From contig NZ_FRAU01000008.1 of assembly GCF_900142415.1 (NCBI RefSeq), positions 3,013-67,012 on the forward strand: a stretch of 64,000 bases of DNA, in the 5' to 3' direction. This stretch comes from Rhodothermus profundi. GTDB taxonomy: Bacteria > Bacteroidota > Rhodothermia > Rhodothermales > Rhodothermaceae. Below the pieces are notes generated by a model. It did no database searches. It was not told the origin of the DNA and worked only from the letters and a program-made list of their open reading frames with translations. Shown in pieces: positions 46,840-55,506 of this stretch; within the stretch, counting starts at the first letter, position 1; every line of letters starts with the position of its first letter. A program made the position numbers and the translations under genes.

Positions 46840-48027
46840 TTACGGGTGCCACCGCAGGCGCAGTCCTCCGATCAGCACGCTGCCGGCGCGGGTGTCGGGG
46901 TGCTGTACCCATTGCAGGTCGAGTTGAAGCTGCACGGTAGCGCTGAGCGCCAGCAGGTAGGTGCCTTCCAGGATCCATTCTGTATGATGCACGCGGCTGC
47001 CAGGCTGCCGCCGGAGGCGACGATAGGCCCTGCTGTTGTGGGCTGCGGCAAGGGCCAGGCCCATGCGGTCGTTCGGACGCCCCGGAAGCCACCCCTGGCC
47101 GCTGAAGCCGCCGCCGGTATAAGCGCCAAATCGATTCACCTGCGGATGGGCGAAGCCGATGCGCAGAAATGCCCAGAGCGTTCGCGTCCCTGCTGTGTAT
47201 AGGCGAGATTCCGCCAGCAGATAGCCCCCCCAGTTGCCCCGTTGCCAGCGGTCTGCATAAAGCCATTGAAAACGAGCAGTGTAATACCAGAAGCCCAGGG
47301 CCAGTTTGCGATGGTAGGCAGGCTCATGCAGGCGGCTGACCCATCGAATCGGCGACCAGTCGGCCAGACGCTTCAGGGCATATAACTGCGTACCTATTTC
47401 GGCTACCCCCAGCAGCCCATCGTTGCGTCCAAAAACGATAGAGGTACCTGTCTGATGGTGCGTGTGGCCGGGGGCCCCGTCCAGCAGGACAAGCTGCAAG
47501 TAACCGGCTTTGCGAGACGTAAGGGGGAACCCGAGACGAACGCGGAGCCCTACCGTGGTAACAGGAAAAATGGAAGGTCCCTGCGGCCGGCTATTGGCCA
47601 GTTCTGGTCCGATTCCAAAAGAGCTGTTCAGAAAGAGCTCGGCTGCTTGCAGCACGTCGAATTCACTGTTCAGGTCATAAAGGCCAATCAGCAGAGAAAG
47701 CCGGTCGTTAGCTGTTACGTGCTCAATAAACGCTTCATAGAGCCGCCAGGAGGTGGGTGCTTCAATGTTGCTAACGCTCTGCGCGACGCCGATGCGCTCG
47801 CTAAGGGTACGCCCCTGGTTGCCCAGGCCGTAAAAGAAAAGCGTCGTTCGCGAGGTAAGCCGAAGCGTCAGGGTTACGTCGATGTTGTCCATCCACACCG
47901 GCCGGGTTGAAGCGCCGACCAGTGGGCTCATCAGGTCCACCGTATAAGTCACGGACAGTTTGGACGGGAACTGGCTGGTGTCGGCAGTTAGCAGCCAGCC
48001 GCCCAGCCCCAGCACCAGCGCTAGCAT
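46840..48027 (-). CDS. OprB-like carbohydrate porin family protein
   Basis: A 395-residue outer-membrane protein. It has a short hydrophobic start (LALVLGLGGWLLTA), then amphipathic strands throughout: YGLGNQGRTLSERIGVAQ, SWRLYEAFIEHVTANDRLSL, LIGLYDLNSEFDVLQAAELF, LNSSFGIGPELA, and GTYLLALSATVQLQLDLQWV near the end with RWHP at the terminus. The block YDLNSEFD..FLNSSFGIGPE is typical of the OprB family of sugar-selective porins. Substrate is not inferable. The start lacks a usual basic residue and a stop codon lies 12 bases upstream, so it may be a weakly supported start. Confidence 0.85.
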   Translation of the reverse strand: MLALVLGLGGWLLTADTSQFPSKLSVTYTVDLMSPLVGASTRPVWMDNIDVTLTLRLTSRTTLFFYGLGNQGRTLSERIGVAQSVSNIEAPTSWRLYEAFIEHVTANDRLSLLIGLYDLNSEFDVLQAAELFLNSSFGIGPELANSRPQGPSIFPVTTVGLRVRLGFPLTSRKAGYLQLVLLDGAPGHTHHQTGTSIVFGRNDGLLGVAEIGTQLYALKRLADWSPIRWVSRLHEPAYHRKLALGFWYYTARFQWLYADRWQRGNWGGYLLAESRLYTAGTRTLWAFLRIGFAHPQVNRFGAYTGGGFSGQGWLPGRPNDRMGLALAAAHNSRAYRRLRRQPGSRVHHTEWILEGTYLLALSATVQLQLDLQWVQHPDTRAGSVLIGGLRLRWHP

Positions 48028-48041
48028 CCAGACGATTTAAG

Positions 48042-48061
48042 TTTTTAGGTATGACTAAAAA
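48042..48061 (-). promoter_or_regulatory. DtxR/MntR-like palindrome upstream of the porin gene
   Basis: TTTTTAG and CTAAAAA (7-bp perfect arms) flank a 6-bp centre: the full string is TTTTTAGGTATGACTAAAAA. It lies 15-34 bp before the porin start. Sites for DtxR/MntR/IdeR metal regulators share the TTAGG-n-CCTAA theme, so this is a candidate metal-responsive operator. No regulator of that family is in the window. Confidence 0.45.
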
Positions 48062-48175
48062 ACACCTTCCAAGATACGGAACGGGGTTACATGGCGCAAG
48101 AGGGGCGTTCGGTGATGAGGCAGGATTTGCAAGGATGATTGCACGCTATGTACCTGAGGATACTTCAGGGAGTGC

Positions 48176-48364
48176 GTGAAGTCTTGGCTGTTTGCTTGCT
48201 CGGGTTGCGCCGGGCAGGCAAAATCACCTTTGGCGCTGTGGGGGGCCGGGTTGATCGGAGGGGACTGTCTGGATCTGGAATGCGGGGGATGCTTTACGCG
48301 GGTTATCTTTATTGGCGCTCTGATTAAGCTGGTACGTCTGCTGCAGCCCCGGAAGCATACATGA
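48176..48364 (+). CDS. Possible 62-residue cysteine-rich membrane peptide
   Basis: A GTG-started frame in the gap between porin and Gld operon. It contains two CxxC pairs (ACSGC, ECGGC) and a fifth cysteine (GGDC), then a hydrophobic stretch VIFIGALIKLVRLL. Codon choice (many CTG, GGG, GAT, TGC codons) resembles neighbouring genes, but no ribosome binding site or homologue is recognised and other frames overlap. It may be a metal-binding peptide or chance. Confidence 0.3.
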   Translation: MKSWLFACSGCAGQAKSPLALWGAGLIGGDCLDLECGGCFTRVIFIGALIKLVRLLQPRKHT

Positions 48365-48437
48365 GGCAGCCTGCTTATGCCATTGCAAAGAATTGGTGAG
48401 ACGTTGGCAGTCGTGTACTAAACGATTAGCTGTTTCG

Positions 48438-48468
48438 TTTGTATTTTTCTGATAGGGCCGTAGGATTG
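48438..48468 (+). promoter_or_regulatory. Bacteroidota-type promoter of the Gld-like ABC operon
   Basis: TTTG (48438-48441), 19 bp, then TAGGATTG (48461-48468), five of six fixed bases of TAnnTTTG. It lies about 70 bp before the ABC ATPase start. Confidence 0.4.
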
Positions 48469-48536
48469 TGCGGTCTGGTTTGCTTTTCTGGCGAAGAAAG
48501 TCCCACCACGACCGAGTAAACACCGGCACGCGTGTC

Positions 48537-49463
48537 ATGATTGAGGTACGCGAGCTGACAAAGCGCTATGGGTCGGAGGTGGCGGTTGATCGCATCTCCT
48601 TTACGGTGCGGTCAGGTGAAGTGCTGGGGTTTCTCGGGCCCAACGGGGCCGGGAAGACCACCACAATGAAAGTGATTACCTGTTACCTGCCTCCGACCGA
48701 AGGTACTGTCCTGGTGGACGGGCTGGACGTGCGGCAGGATAGCCTGGCGATTCGGCAAAAGATCGGGTATTTGCCAGAGAACACGCCCCTTTACCCCGAC
48801 ATGGTTACCTACGATTATCTGGAGTTTATGGCGGCCATGCGGGGGCTGGATGGGGCGATGCGTCGGCGTCGCCTGGCCGAAGTGATTGAGGTGTGTGGGC
48901 TGGGAGACGTGCTCACCAAGCGCATTGATGCCCTCTCGAAGGGATATCGCCAGCGCGTGGGGCTGGCGCAGGCCATGGTGCATGATCCCCCGATTTTGAT
49001 TCTGGACGAGCCCACCTCTGGCCTGGATCCCAATCAGATTGTTGAGATTCGGAGCCTGATTAAGACGCTCGGGCGTGAAAAAACGGTCATTCTCTCGACG
49101 CACATCCTGCCCGAGGTGCAGGCTTCGTGCGACCGGGTGCTCATTATCCATCGGGGACGTATTGTAGCCGATGGTACGCCTGAGGAGCTACAGTCGGCCC
49201 ATGGGGGGCAGCGCATCCTGTTCGGGGTGCAGGCGCCGGAGGCGGAGGTGCGCGCAGCGCTGGAGCGGGTCGATGGCGTGCAGATAGAGGAGGCCCGGAT
49301 GGACAGCGACGGTACTGTACTCCTGCGATTGCGCACCGACGGCCGGCAAGACCTGCGTCCAGAGTTGTTCCGGTTGGCTGTTGAACGGGGCTGGACGCTT
49401 ACTGAGCTGCATCGGGAGCGGGTGGATCTGGAGGAAGTGTTCCGCCAGCTTACCATGAACTAA
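48537..49463 (+). CDS. gldA: ABC transporter ATPase, GldA-type
   Basis: A 308-residue ATP-binding subunit. Walker A is LGPNGAGKTTTMKVI near residue 38, the signature motif is LSKGYRQRVGLAQAMVHDP, Walker B is ILILDEPTSGLDPNQ, with the switch His in ILSTHILPEVQ. The C-terminal 80 residues are an extension with LRLRTDGRQDLRPELFRL seen in GldA and NatA-type ATPases. It pairs with the following permease and GldG-like protein. In gliding Bacteroidota these three genes are needed for motility, but the module is also present in non-gliding species, so its true role is uncertain. Confidence 0.92.
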   Translation: MIEVRELTKRYGSEVAVDRISFTVRSGEVLGFLGPNGAGKTTTMKVITCYLPPTEGTVLVDGLDVRQDSLAIRQKIGYLPENTPLYPDMVTYDYLEFMAAMRGLDGAMRRRRLAEVIEVCGLGDVLTKRIDALSKGYRQRVGLAQAMVHDPPILILDEPTSGLDPNQIVEIRSLIKTLGREKTVILSTHILPEVQASCDRVLIIHRGRIVADGTPEELQSAHGGQRILFGVQAPEAEVRAALERVDGVQIEEARMDSDGTVLLRLRTDGRQDLRPELFRLAVERGWTLTELHRERVDLEEVFRQLTMN

Positions 49464-49476
49464 ACGGGTGGCAACG

Positions 49477-50184
49477 ATGCGGGAGATCTGGATTCTCACG
49501 CGACGCGAACTGCGGGCGTTTTTTGACAGTCCTTCTGCCTATATCGTACTGAGCGTGTTTCTGTTGATTACGGGGTGGTTCTTTGGCAACAGCCTGTTTG
49601 TAGAAAACGTGGCTTCGTTGCGCTCGGTTTTTGACCTGGCGCCCGTGCTGTTCATGTTCTTTATTCCGGCGCTCACGATGGGCACCTTCGCCGAGGAGCG
49701 CCGGGCCGGTACCATTGAGCTGTTGCTGACGCTCCCTGTGCGCGATGGGCAGGTGATCGTTGCCAAACTGCTCTCTGTGGTCACGGTATTGCTGGTGGCG
49801 TTGGCCCTGACCGGGATCTACGTGCTAACGCTGGCTGTGCTGGGCGACCCCGACAACGGGGCAACGCTCGGAGGGTATCTCGGGCTGGCGCTGCTGGGCC
49901 TGTCTTGCAGCGCTCTGGGACTGCTGGCCTCCAGCCTGACGCGCAACCAGATTGTGGCCTTTATTCTGGGATTTGCGATGATTTTTGGGCTGTATCTGCT
50001 GGACAAGGTCACCATCTTTGTGCCGGGCTGGCTGGCTCCGATTCTGGAATATCTGAGCATTGATTTTCACTACCGCAACTTGATGCGGGGCGTTATTGAT
50101 TCGCGCGACGTGCTCTACTACCTGTCGCTAACCGTGTTTGCCGGTTTGCTGACTGCGTACCACCTGGCACGACGTCCGGAGTGA
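49477..50184 (+). CDS. gldF: ABC transporter permease, GldF-type
   Basis: A 235-residue integral membrane protein with about six spans (AYIVLSVFLLITGWFFG, VLFMFFIPALTMGTF, VVTVLLVALALTGIYVL and others). ALTMGTFAEERRAGTIELLL is the conserved ABC-2 type permease motif near residue 70. It sits 13 bp after the ATPase stop and 3 bp before the GldG-like start. Start choice ATG 49477; GTG 49468 is possible. Confidence 0.92.
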   Translation: MREIWILTRRELRAFFDSPSAYIVLSVFLLITGWFFGNSLFVENVASLRSVFDLAPVLFMFFIPALTMGTFAEERRAGTIELLLTLPVRDGQVIVAKLLSVVTVLLVALALTGIYVLTLAVLGDPDNGATLGGYLGLALLGLSCSALGLLASSLTRNQIVAFILGFAMIFGLYLLDKVTIFVPGWLAPILEYLSIDFHYRNLMRGVIDSRDVLYYLSLTVFAGLLTAYHLARRPE

Positions 50185-50187
50185 GCC

Positions 50188-51717
50188 ATGCAACGGAATT
50201 GGACCACACGCACGACGCTGCTGCTGGCGGGGCTAATTCTGGTTGTACTCAACCTGATCGGCCTGAACGTTTTCTTCCGTCTCGATCTGACGGACGACCG
50301 GGTCTATTCGCTCTCCGAGGCTTCCATTGAAACGGTTCGCAATCTGGACGACCCGGTTACCGTACGGGTATTCTTTACGGCTGATTTGCCTGCTCCGTAC
50401 AGCAGTTACCGGCGGTTTTTGCGGGATAAGTTGGACGAGTACCGCGCCTACGGAGGCAACAAGTTTCAGTATGAATTCCTGGACCCGGGAGCCGACGAGT
50501 CGTTGCAGCAGGAGGTCGCCCGCTACAACATTCCACCGGTGCAGGTGCAGGTGATTGAGGATGACAATCTGCAGATTAAAAATGCCTACATGGGGCTGGT
50601 CATTGAATATGGGGGCGAGCGGGAAACGATTCCGGTGATTGAGGACCTCTCGACGTTGGAGTATGACCTGACCAGCGCCATCCGAAAGCTCACGCGCGAG
50701 CGGCTTCCCGTGGTGGGATTGTTGACCGGGCACGGAGAGACCGGACGGGCGGCAATGGAGACGTTCTGGCGGGGATTGGAACGCAACTATGACGTGCGGA
50801 CCGTTACGGTAAAGGGAGACAGCACGCTGGATCCGCGGCCGGATGTACTCTTCATCATTGCGCCGACTGATACGTTTCCAGAACCCCACCTGCAGGTGCT
50901 GGATCGGTATCTGATGGAAGGGGGGCGCATTGCGGTGCTGCTAAACCGGATCAATGCAAACTTGCAGTTTGGCTTTGCCAGTGAGCAGGAGACCCGACTG
51001 GAGGAGCTGCTGGCGCATTACGGGGCCGTTGTGCGGCCTGACCTGGTGATGGACCGGCAGAGCTCGGTGGTCACGATGCAGCGGACGGTCGGCTTTTTCC
51101 GGGTGGCGCAAATGATTGAATATCCCTTTTTCCCGATAGCGACGCGTTTCAATCTGGACCATCCCATGGTCAGCCGCTTGCGTGAGGTCTTCTTCTACTA
51201 CGTCAGCTCCATCGATACGAGCGCAGCGCTGCCAGCAGGGGTTACGCGGATTCCGCTGGTGTACTCTTCGCCCCAGAGCGCGACGCAGCAGGGCTTCTTT
51301 ACTATCCAGCCAGCCATGCTGCCGGCCACCGAGAACCTTCAGGATGGCCCCTATGTGCTGGCCGTAGCCCTGCACGGAACGTTCCCGAGCGCTTACGACA
51401 CTACGCGGGTCGGAAAGCCGGCCCGACTGGTGGTCGTAGGAGATGGCGATCTGGTTAACGAGCAGCGCTACGGAGGACAGATTCCACCGGGCAACCTGGC
51501 TTTTGCCCTGAACATCGCAGACTGGCTCGGGCAGGATGAGGCGCTGCTTACCATTCGTACCAAGTCGATTGCACCCCGCGCCTTAGAGCCGGTCAGCGAA
51601 AGCCTGCGGCCTTTTATCAAGTATGCCAACATTCTGGGGCCGGTGGTGCTGGTGGTGCTCTTCGGACTGATTCGCTGGCGCATCCGGCGCCAGCGTCAGA
51701 TCCTGCTGACCACCTGA
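50188..51717 (+). CDS. gldG: GldG-type auxiliary protein of the ABC transporter
   Basis: A 509-residue membrane-anchored protein with one N-terminal span (LLLAGLILVVLNLIGLNVFF) and one C-terminal span (ILGPVVLVVLFGLIRW). Between them lies the periplasmic part: FRLDLTDDRVYSLSEASIET, YEFLDPGADESLQQEVARYN, then a domain with LTGHGETGR and PDVLFIIAPTDTFPEPHLQV. This matches the GldG/ABC-type uncharacterised transport family. It is placed after the permease with 3 bp between, typical of the conserved order. Confidence 0.9.
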   Translation: MQRNWTTRTTLLLAGLILVVLNLIGLNVFFRLDLTDDRVYSLSEASIETVRNLDDPVTVRVFFTADLPAPYSSYRRFLRDKLDEYRAYGGNKFQYEFLDPGADESLQQEVARYNIPPVQVQVIEDDNLQIKNAYMGLVIEYGGERETIPVIEDLSTLEYDLTSAIRKLTRERLPVVGLLTGHGETGRAAMETFWRGLERNYDVRTVTVKGDSTLDPRPDVLFIIAPTDTFPEPHLQVLDRYLMEGGRIAVLLNRINANLQFGFASEQETRLEELLAHYGAVVRPDLVMDRQSSVVTMQRTVGFFRVAQMIEYPFFPIATRFNLDHPMVSRLREVFFYYVSSIDTSAALPAGVTRIPLVYSSPQSATQQGFFTIQPAMLPATENLQDGPYVLAVALHGTFPSAYDTTRVGKPARLVVVGDGDLVNEQRYGGQIPPGNLAFALNIADWLGQDEALLTIRTKSIAPRALEPVSESLRPFIKYANILGPVVLVVLFGLIRWRIRRQRQILLTT

Positions 51718-51736
51718 AACCATTCCGGATAGGGCC

Positions 51737-52654
51737 ATGCAGCGGAAAAATCCTGTGCTGATCCTGTCGGTTGTGCTGGTGGTCCTGCTGGTGCTGGCCT
51801 GGGCCACCGGTGCCTTCAAACGGAATCCATCGACCATTGACGTGCCGGAATGGAAGCTTCGGGCAGAGCGGATCACGCGCATTCGGTTGACGTGGCCAGG
51901 TAAAGAACCGCTGGTGCTGGAACGGAGCGGCGCAAACTGGCAACTGACGGCGCCGATTCACTATCCAGCCGATTCCTCCTTTGTGCGCCGTTTTGTGGAG
52001 AATCTGGCGAAGCTGGAGCTGGAGAGCGTTGTCTCGACTAATCCAGCCCGCTATGGTAACTATGGCGTTGCCGATTCAAACGCCGTCCTGGTGGTATCCT
52101 ATCAGCAGGATGGGGACTCCCTTCGCCTGTTCTGGGGTAAGGCAGGGCCAGACTTCCAGACGCGCTATGTGCGGCTGGGAGATGATGCCCGTGTCTTTCT
52201 GGCTCGTACCAACCTGACGGTGCCTGAAGACCTGAGCCGCTGGCGTAATAAGATTGTGCTGAACGTGCCTGCCGCGCAGCTTGAAGCATTGGCGTTAAAA
52301 CGCGAAGGAAAGACCTATGAAGTGCGGCGCGGAGAGGCCGGGTGGGAGCTGGTAGAAAATGGCCAGACCACCCGGGCCGATTCGATTGCGGTTGTGCGCT
52401 GGGCCAGCCAGTTTGATCCCCTGCGGGCAAATGGCTTCTTTGATGATCTGTCGGCCGATTCGGTTCGACAGGCACCGGATTATGTGCTGACGCTCCGCTT
52501 ACCCGGGGGCGTGCAGCAGGTTCTTTACTTCAAAGAGCATAACAACGGATGGGCGCTGGTGCGCGGAGATGATGATACGGTGTTTCGCCTTTATGCCTAC
52601 CGGCGCACGCAGCTCCTGCCCGAAGTTACTTCGCTGCGCGCAAGGTCCACCTGA
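51737..52654 (+). CDS. DUF4340-domain protein of the Gld-like module
   Basis: A 305-residue protein with one N-terminal membrane span (VLILSVVLVVLLVLAWATGA) and a periplasmic part of the DUF4340 kind: WKLRAERITRIRLTWPGKEP, LVLERSGANWQLTAPIHYPA (repeated later as EVRRGEAGWELVENGQTTRA), and DSSFVRRFVENLAKLELESV. Two copies of the same small fold seem to be present. Such proteins typically follow GldG-like proteins in ABC modules. The last gene before a strong terminator. Confidence 0.88.
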   Translation: MQRKNPVLILSVVLVVLLVLAWATGAFKRNPSTIDVPEWKLRAERITRIRLTWPGKEPLVLERSGANWQLTAPIHYPADSSFVRRFVENLAKLELESVVSTNPARYGNYGVADSNAVLVVSYQQDGDSLRLFWGKAGPDFQTRYVRLGDDARVFLARTNLTVPEDLSRWRNKIVLNVPAAQLEALALKREGKTYEVRRGEAGWELVENGQTTRADSIAVVRWASQFDPLRANGFFDDLSADSVRQAPDYVLTLRLPGGVQQVLYFKEHNNGWALVRGDDDTVFRLYAYRRTQLLPEVTSLRARST

Positions 52655-52676
52655 GGGCCGAGGACTTGACCATGAG

Positions 52677-52712
52677 GCCCGTCCGGTGCTTTCTTGCCGG
52701 ACGGGCTTTTTT
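52677..52712 (+). terminator. Terminator of the Gld-like ABC operon
   Basis: Perfect 10-bp stem GCCCGTCCGG with CCGGACGGGC (52677-52686 with 52697-52706), 10-nt loop, six T. It stands only 30 bp before the glycosidase start. Confidence 0.93.
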
Positions 52713-52741
52713 AATAGACAACCAAGTGTTGAGCTGTTATT

Positions 52742-55342
52742 ATGCGCAAACAATGGTTCATGCTCGGGGTGCTGAGCATCTGGAGTCTGGGGACAATGGT
52801 CGGGCAGGCTCAAGAGCCCGCACTGGTGCCTCGATTTGAACGCCCGGTGGGGCGCCTGGTGTTGGCGCGGCCAACGCAGGCCGGTGCTTTTCTGGACGTG
52901 GTAGGTCGCCGGGCTGCGCTGCTGGGCTACGAGCACCGGCCATTTGAGGTCTGGGTCTATCCGCTAAAGATTCTGGATGATCTCCGGCTGGAATTTCAGA
53001 TTGCCGACTATCCGGTGCCGCTGAGCGGTGAGGAGACGTTGGCCTACATTGAGGTGCGTCCGGAGGCGACCGTGCTCACCTACAGCCATGCGGCGTTTAC
53101 GGTGCGCCAGATTCTTTACGCACCGGTTCACGAGCCGGGCATTGTGATGCTCTTTGACGTGCAGGCCGTGCGGCCGCTGACGATTCGCGTGGCCTTTCGG
53201 CCGGATTTGCGGCTCATGTGGCCGGCGGGGCTGATGACTGGTTATCTCGGGTGGCATGAGGAGGCGCATGTTTACACCATTACCGAAGAGACCCGACGTT
53301 TTGCCGGCGTGATTGGCTCTCCGCTGGCTCAGGACATTTCGGTGCAGCCTTACCAGGAAGAGCCAAAGGATCTGCCTAACCGTTTTGAACTGGTTGTAAC
53401 GCCTGAACTCGCTGCGCATTACTACATCCCCGTAATTATTACGGGGAGCATTGAAGGCATAGATGGGGCTATTGCGGCTTATCGGCGCCTGCTCAGCCAG
53501 GCGGAGAGCTATTACCGCCAGAATGTGGCCCATTACGAGCGATTGCTTGACGAAGCCTTGCAGATTGAAACCCCGGATCCAAGGCTGAACGCCGCCTACG
53601 CCTGGGCACTGGTAGGTATTGATAAAGGGCTGGCCACCAATCCGTATCTGGGTACCGGGCTGGTAGCCGGATTCCGGACGGCAGGCAATAGCGAGCGGCC
53701 TGGTTTTGCCTGGTTTTTTGGGCGCGATGCACTCTGGACCGTACTGGCCACCACGGCGGTCGGCCATTTTGAAACGACGCGCACAGCGCTGGACTTTCTG
53801 CGCCAGTTTCAGCGGGAAGATGGCAAAATTCCCCACGAAATTTCTCAGAGCGCAGCGCTAATCGATTGGTTTGAGGCGTATCCGTATCCCTGGGCCTCAG
53901 CGGATGCAACACCGCTTTTCATCATCGCGCATGCCGACTACTGGCAGACCAGTGGTGATCTGGACTACATTCGCCAGCACTGGACGTCGCTTGTAAGGGC
54001 TTACCGCTTTACAGCAGGTACTGATACCGACGGAAACGATCTGGTAGAAAATACGGGCGTGGGGCACGGCTGGGTGGAAGGAGGACAGCTCTATCCTCCG
54101 CATGAGGAACTGTACCAGCAGGGGGTGTGGCTGGCTGCGCTGGAGGGAATGGAGGCAATGGCGCAGGCGCTGGGGGAGACGGAGCTGGCGGCCGAGGTGC
54201 GTCAGCGGGCGCTTGCGGTGCGAGCGGCGATTGAGCGCACCTACTGGCTGGAAGACGAGGGATACTATGCCTTTGCTACCTGGAAGCCGGCAGGAGCGAC
54301 AGCGCTGGAGTTGCTCAGAGAAAACACGGTACTGCAGGCAGTCCCCCTCTGGTGGCGGTTGCTCAGCCCGGAGCGAGCACGTCGCGCCCTGGAGCACATA
54401 GGAAGCGCTTATCTGGCTACAGACTGGGGCACCCGCATTCTCTCCAGCGCCAGCCGTCGGTATGATCCCCTTTCTTACCATCATGGATCGGTCTGGCCCC
54501 TGTTTACGGGATGGGCATCAATGGCGGCCTATCGGTATGAAAAGCCGCATATTGGCTACCAGGCCCTGATGGCCAATGTCCTGCTGACGTATCAGGGAGC
54601 ACTGGGGTACGTGACGGAGCTGCTCTCAGGGGCCTTTAATCGGGATTTTGGGCGGTCGTCGCACCATCAGGTCTGGTCTGAAGCCATGGTGGTAACGCCG
54701 CTGGTGCGGGGGTTACTGGGGCTTGAGGTGCAAGAGGGCGGTCGTGTGTTGCGCGTTGCGCCGCAGCTACCCGCTGTATGGGACTCGGTGCAGTTGCGAC
54801 ATGTGCCGGTAGGGCAGGATCGGTATGCGCTGACCTTCCGGCGCACCAGCGATGCCTTTGAGGTTCAGCTTGTGCCGGAAGGCGAGGCGGCGCCGATTTC
54901 GCTGGACCTGGCCCCTGCCTTTCCCCGGGACGCCCGGGTAGAGGCGGTAACGGTAAACGATCGGCCGGCGGTGTTTGAGGTGCGGGAAGAAGGAGACTGG
55001 CAGCGCGTGCGCATCCGCGTGCCGGTGGGAGAGGCGACCACGATCCGGTATCGCATGCAGCCCGGAACGGATGTGTATGTGGCGCCGGAGCCATTGGTGC
55101 CGGGCATGGACAACCAGGGACTGCGCGTGCTGCAGGTACGTGCCGACGCAGATGCGTTGCAACTGGTGCTGGAAGGACGCGCGGGCCGAACGTATACGCT
55201 GCAGGTCCGCACGCCGCGGCAGTTGCAGGCTGTCGAAGGTGTGCAGCTTAAACCAGAAGGCAATGGGTACCGCGTGCAGGTGCATTTTGCGGGCCAGACG
55301 AATGCTTATGTGCGCCGCACCCTTCGACTTCCCTTCCAGTAA
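52742..55342 (+). CDS. Secreted (alpha/alpha)6-barrel glycosidase
   Basis: An 866-residue protein with signal peptide (MLGVLSIWSLGTMVGQA). After an N-terminal beta-sandwich (about 30-270), residues 280-690 form the six-hairpin toroid: NAAYAWALVGIDKGLATNPY, PGFAWFFGRDALWTVLATTA, REDGKIPHEISQSAALIDWF, DLVENTGVGHGWVEGGQLYP, SYHHGSVWPLFTGWASMAAY, FGRSSHHQVWSEAMV. This pattern matches amylo-alpha-1,6-glucosidase and GH63/GH15-like enzymes on alpha-glucan or related glycans. The exact family and catalytic acids need alignment. It heads the third Sus-type locus, which suggests it degrades the same polymer. Confidence 0.85.
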   Translation: MRKQWFMLGVLSIWSLGTMVGQAQEPALVPRFERPVGRLVLARPTQAGAFLDVVGRRAALLGYEHRPFEVWVYPLKILDDLRLEFQIADYPVPLSGEETLAYIEVRPEATVLTYSHAAFTVRQILYAPVHEPGIVMLFDVQAVRPLTIRVAFRPDLRLMWPAGLMTGYLGWHEEAHVYTITEETRRFAGVIGSPLAQDISVQPYQEEPKDLPNRFELVVTPELAAHYYIPVIITGSIEGIDGAIAAYRRLLSQAESYYRQNVAHYERLLDEALQIETPDPRLNAAYAWALVGIDKGLATNPYLGTGLVAGFRTAGNSERPGFAWFFGRDALWTVLATTAVGHFETTRTALDFLRQFQREDGKIPHEISQSAALIDWFEAYPYPWASADATPLFIIAHADYWQTSGDLDYIRQHWTSLVRAYRFTAGTDTDGNDLVENTGVGHGWVEGGQLYPPHEELYQQGVWLAALEGMEAMAQALGETELAAEVRQRALAVRAAIERTYWLEDEGYYAFATWKPAGATALELLRENTVLQAVPLWWRLLSPERARRALEHIGSAYLATDWGTRILSSASRRYDPLSYHHGSVWPLFTGWASMAAYRYEKPHIGYQALMANVLLTYQGALGYVTELLSGAFNRDFGRSSHHQVWSEAMVVTPLVRGLLGLEVQEGGRVLRVAPQLPAVWDSVQLRHVPVGQDRYALTFRRTSDAFEVQLVPEGEAAPISLDLAPAFPRDARVEAVTVNDRPAVFEVREEGDWQRVRIRVPVGEATTIRYRMQPGTDVYVAPEPLVPGMDNQGLRVLQVRADADALQLVLEGRAGRTYTLQVRTPRQLQAVEGVQLKPEGNGYRVQVHFAGQTNAYVRRTLRLPFQ

Positions 55343-55356
55343 AGGGCTGCGGCAGC

Positions 55357-55380
55357 AGCCGTCATAAGAGACGGCTTTCC
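55357..55380 (+). terminator. Weak hairpin after the glycosidase gene
   Basis: 7-bp stem AGCCGTC/GACGGCT (55357-55363 with 55370-55376) and a 6-nt loop, with only two T after. It may be a weak terminator. Confidence 0.35.
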
Positions 55381-55506
55381 CCGGGCAGCCTCCGGAGATG
55401 CCAGGAAAGGAGGCGTCAGAGGTTGCCAGAGCAATCCTTTTGATTTTTGGTGCGGATGTCTTTACTTTTCAATAACAAGTATGTGCAATCTATCCGCCAG
55501 AGCGTC

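Larger units (their letters stand above)
48028..48536. other. Intergenic region between porin and Gld operon
   Basis: About 510 bp containing the DtxR-like palindrome at its left end, the possible cysteine-rich frame in the middle and a Bacteroidota-type promoter near 48438-48468. No tRNA-like cloverleaf or known riboswitch was seen. Confidence 0.5.
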
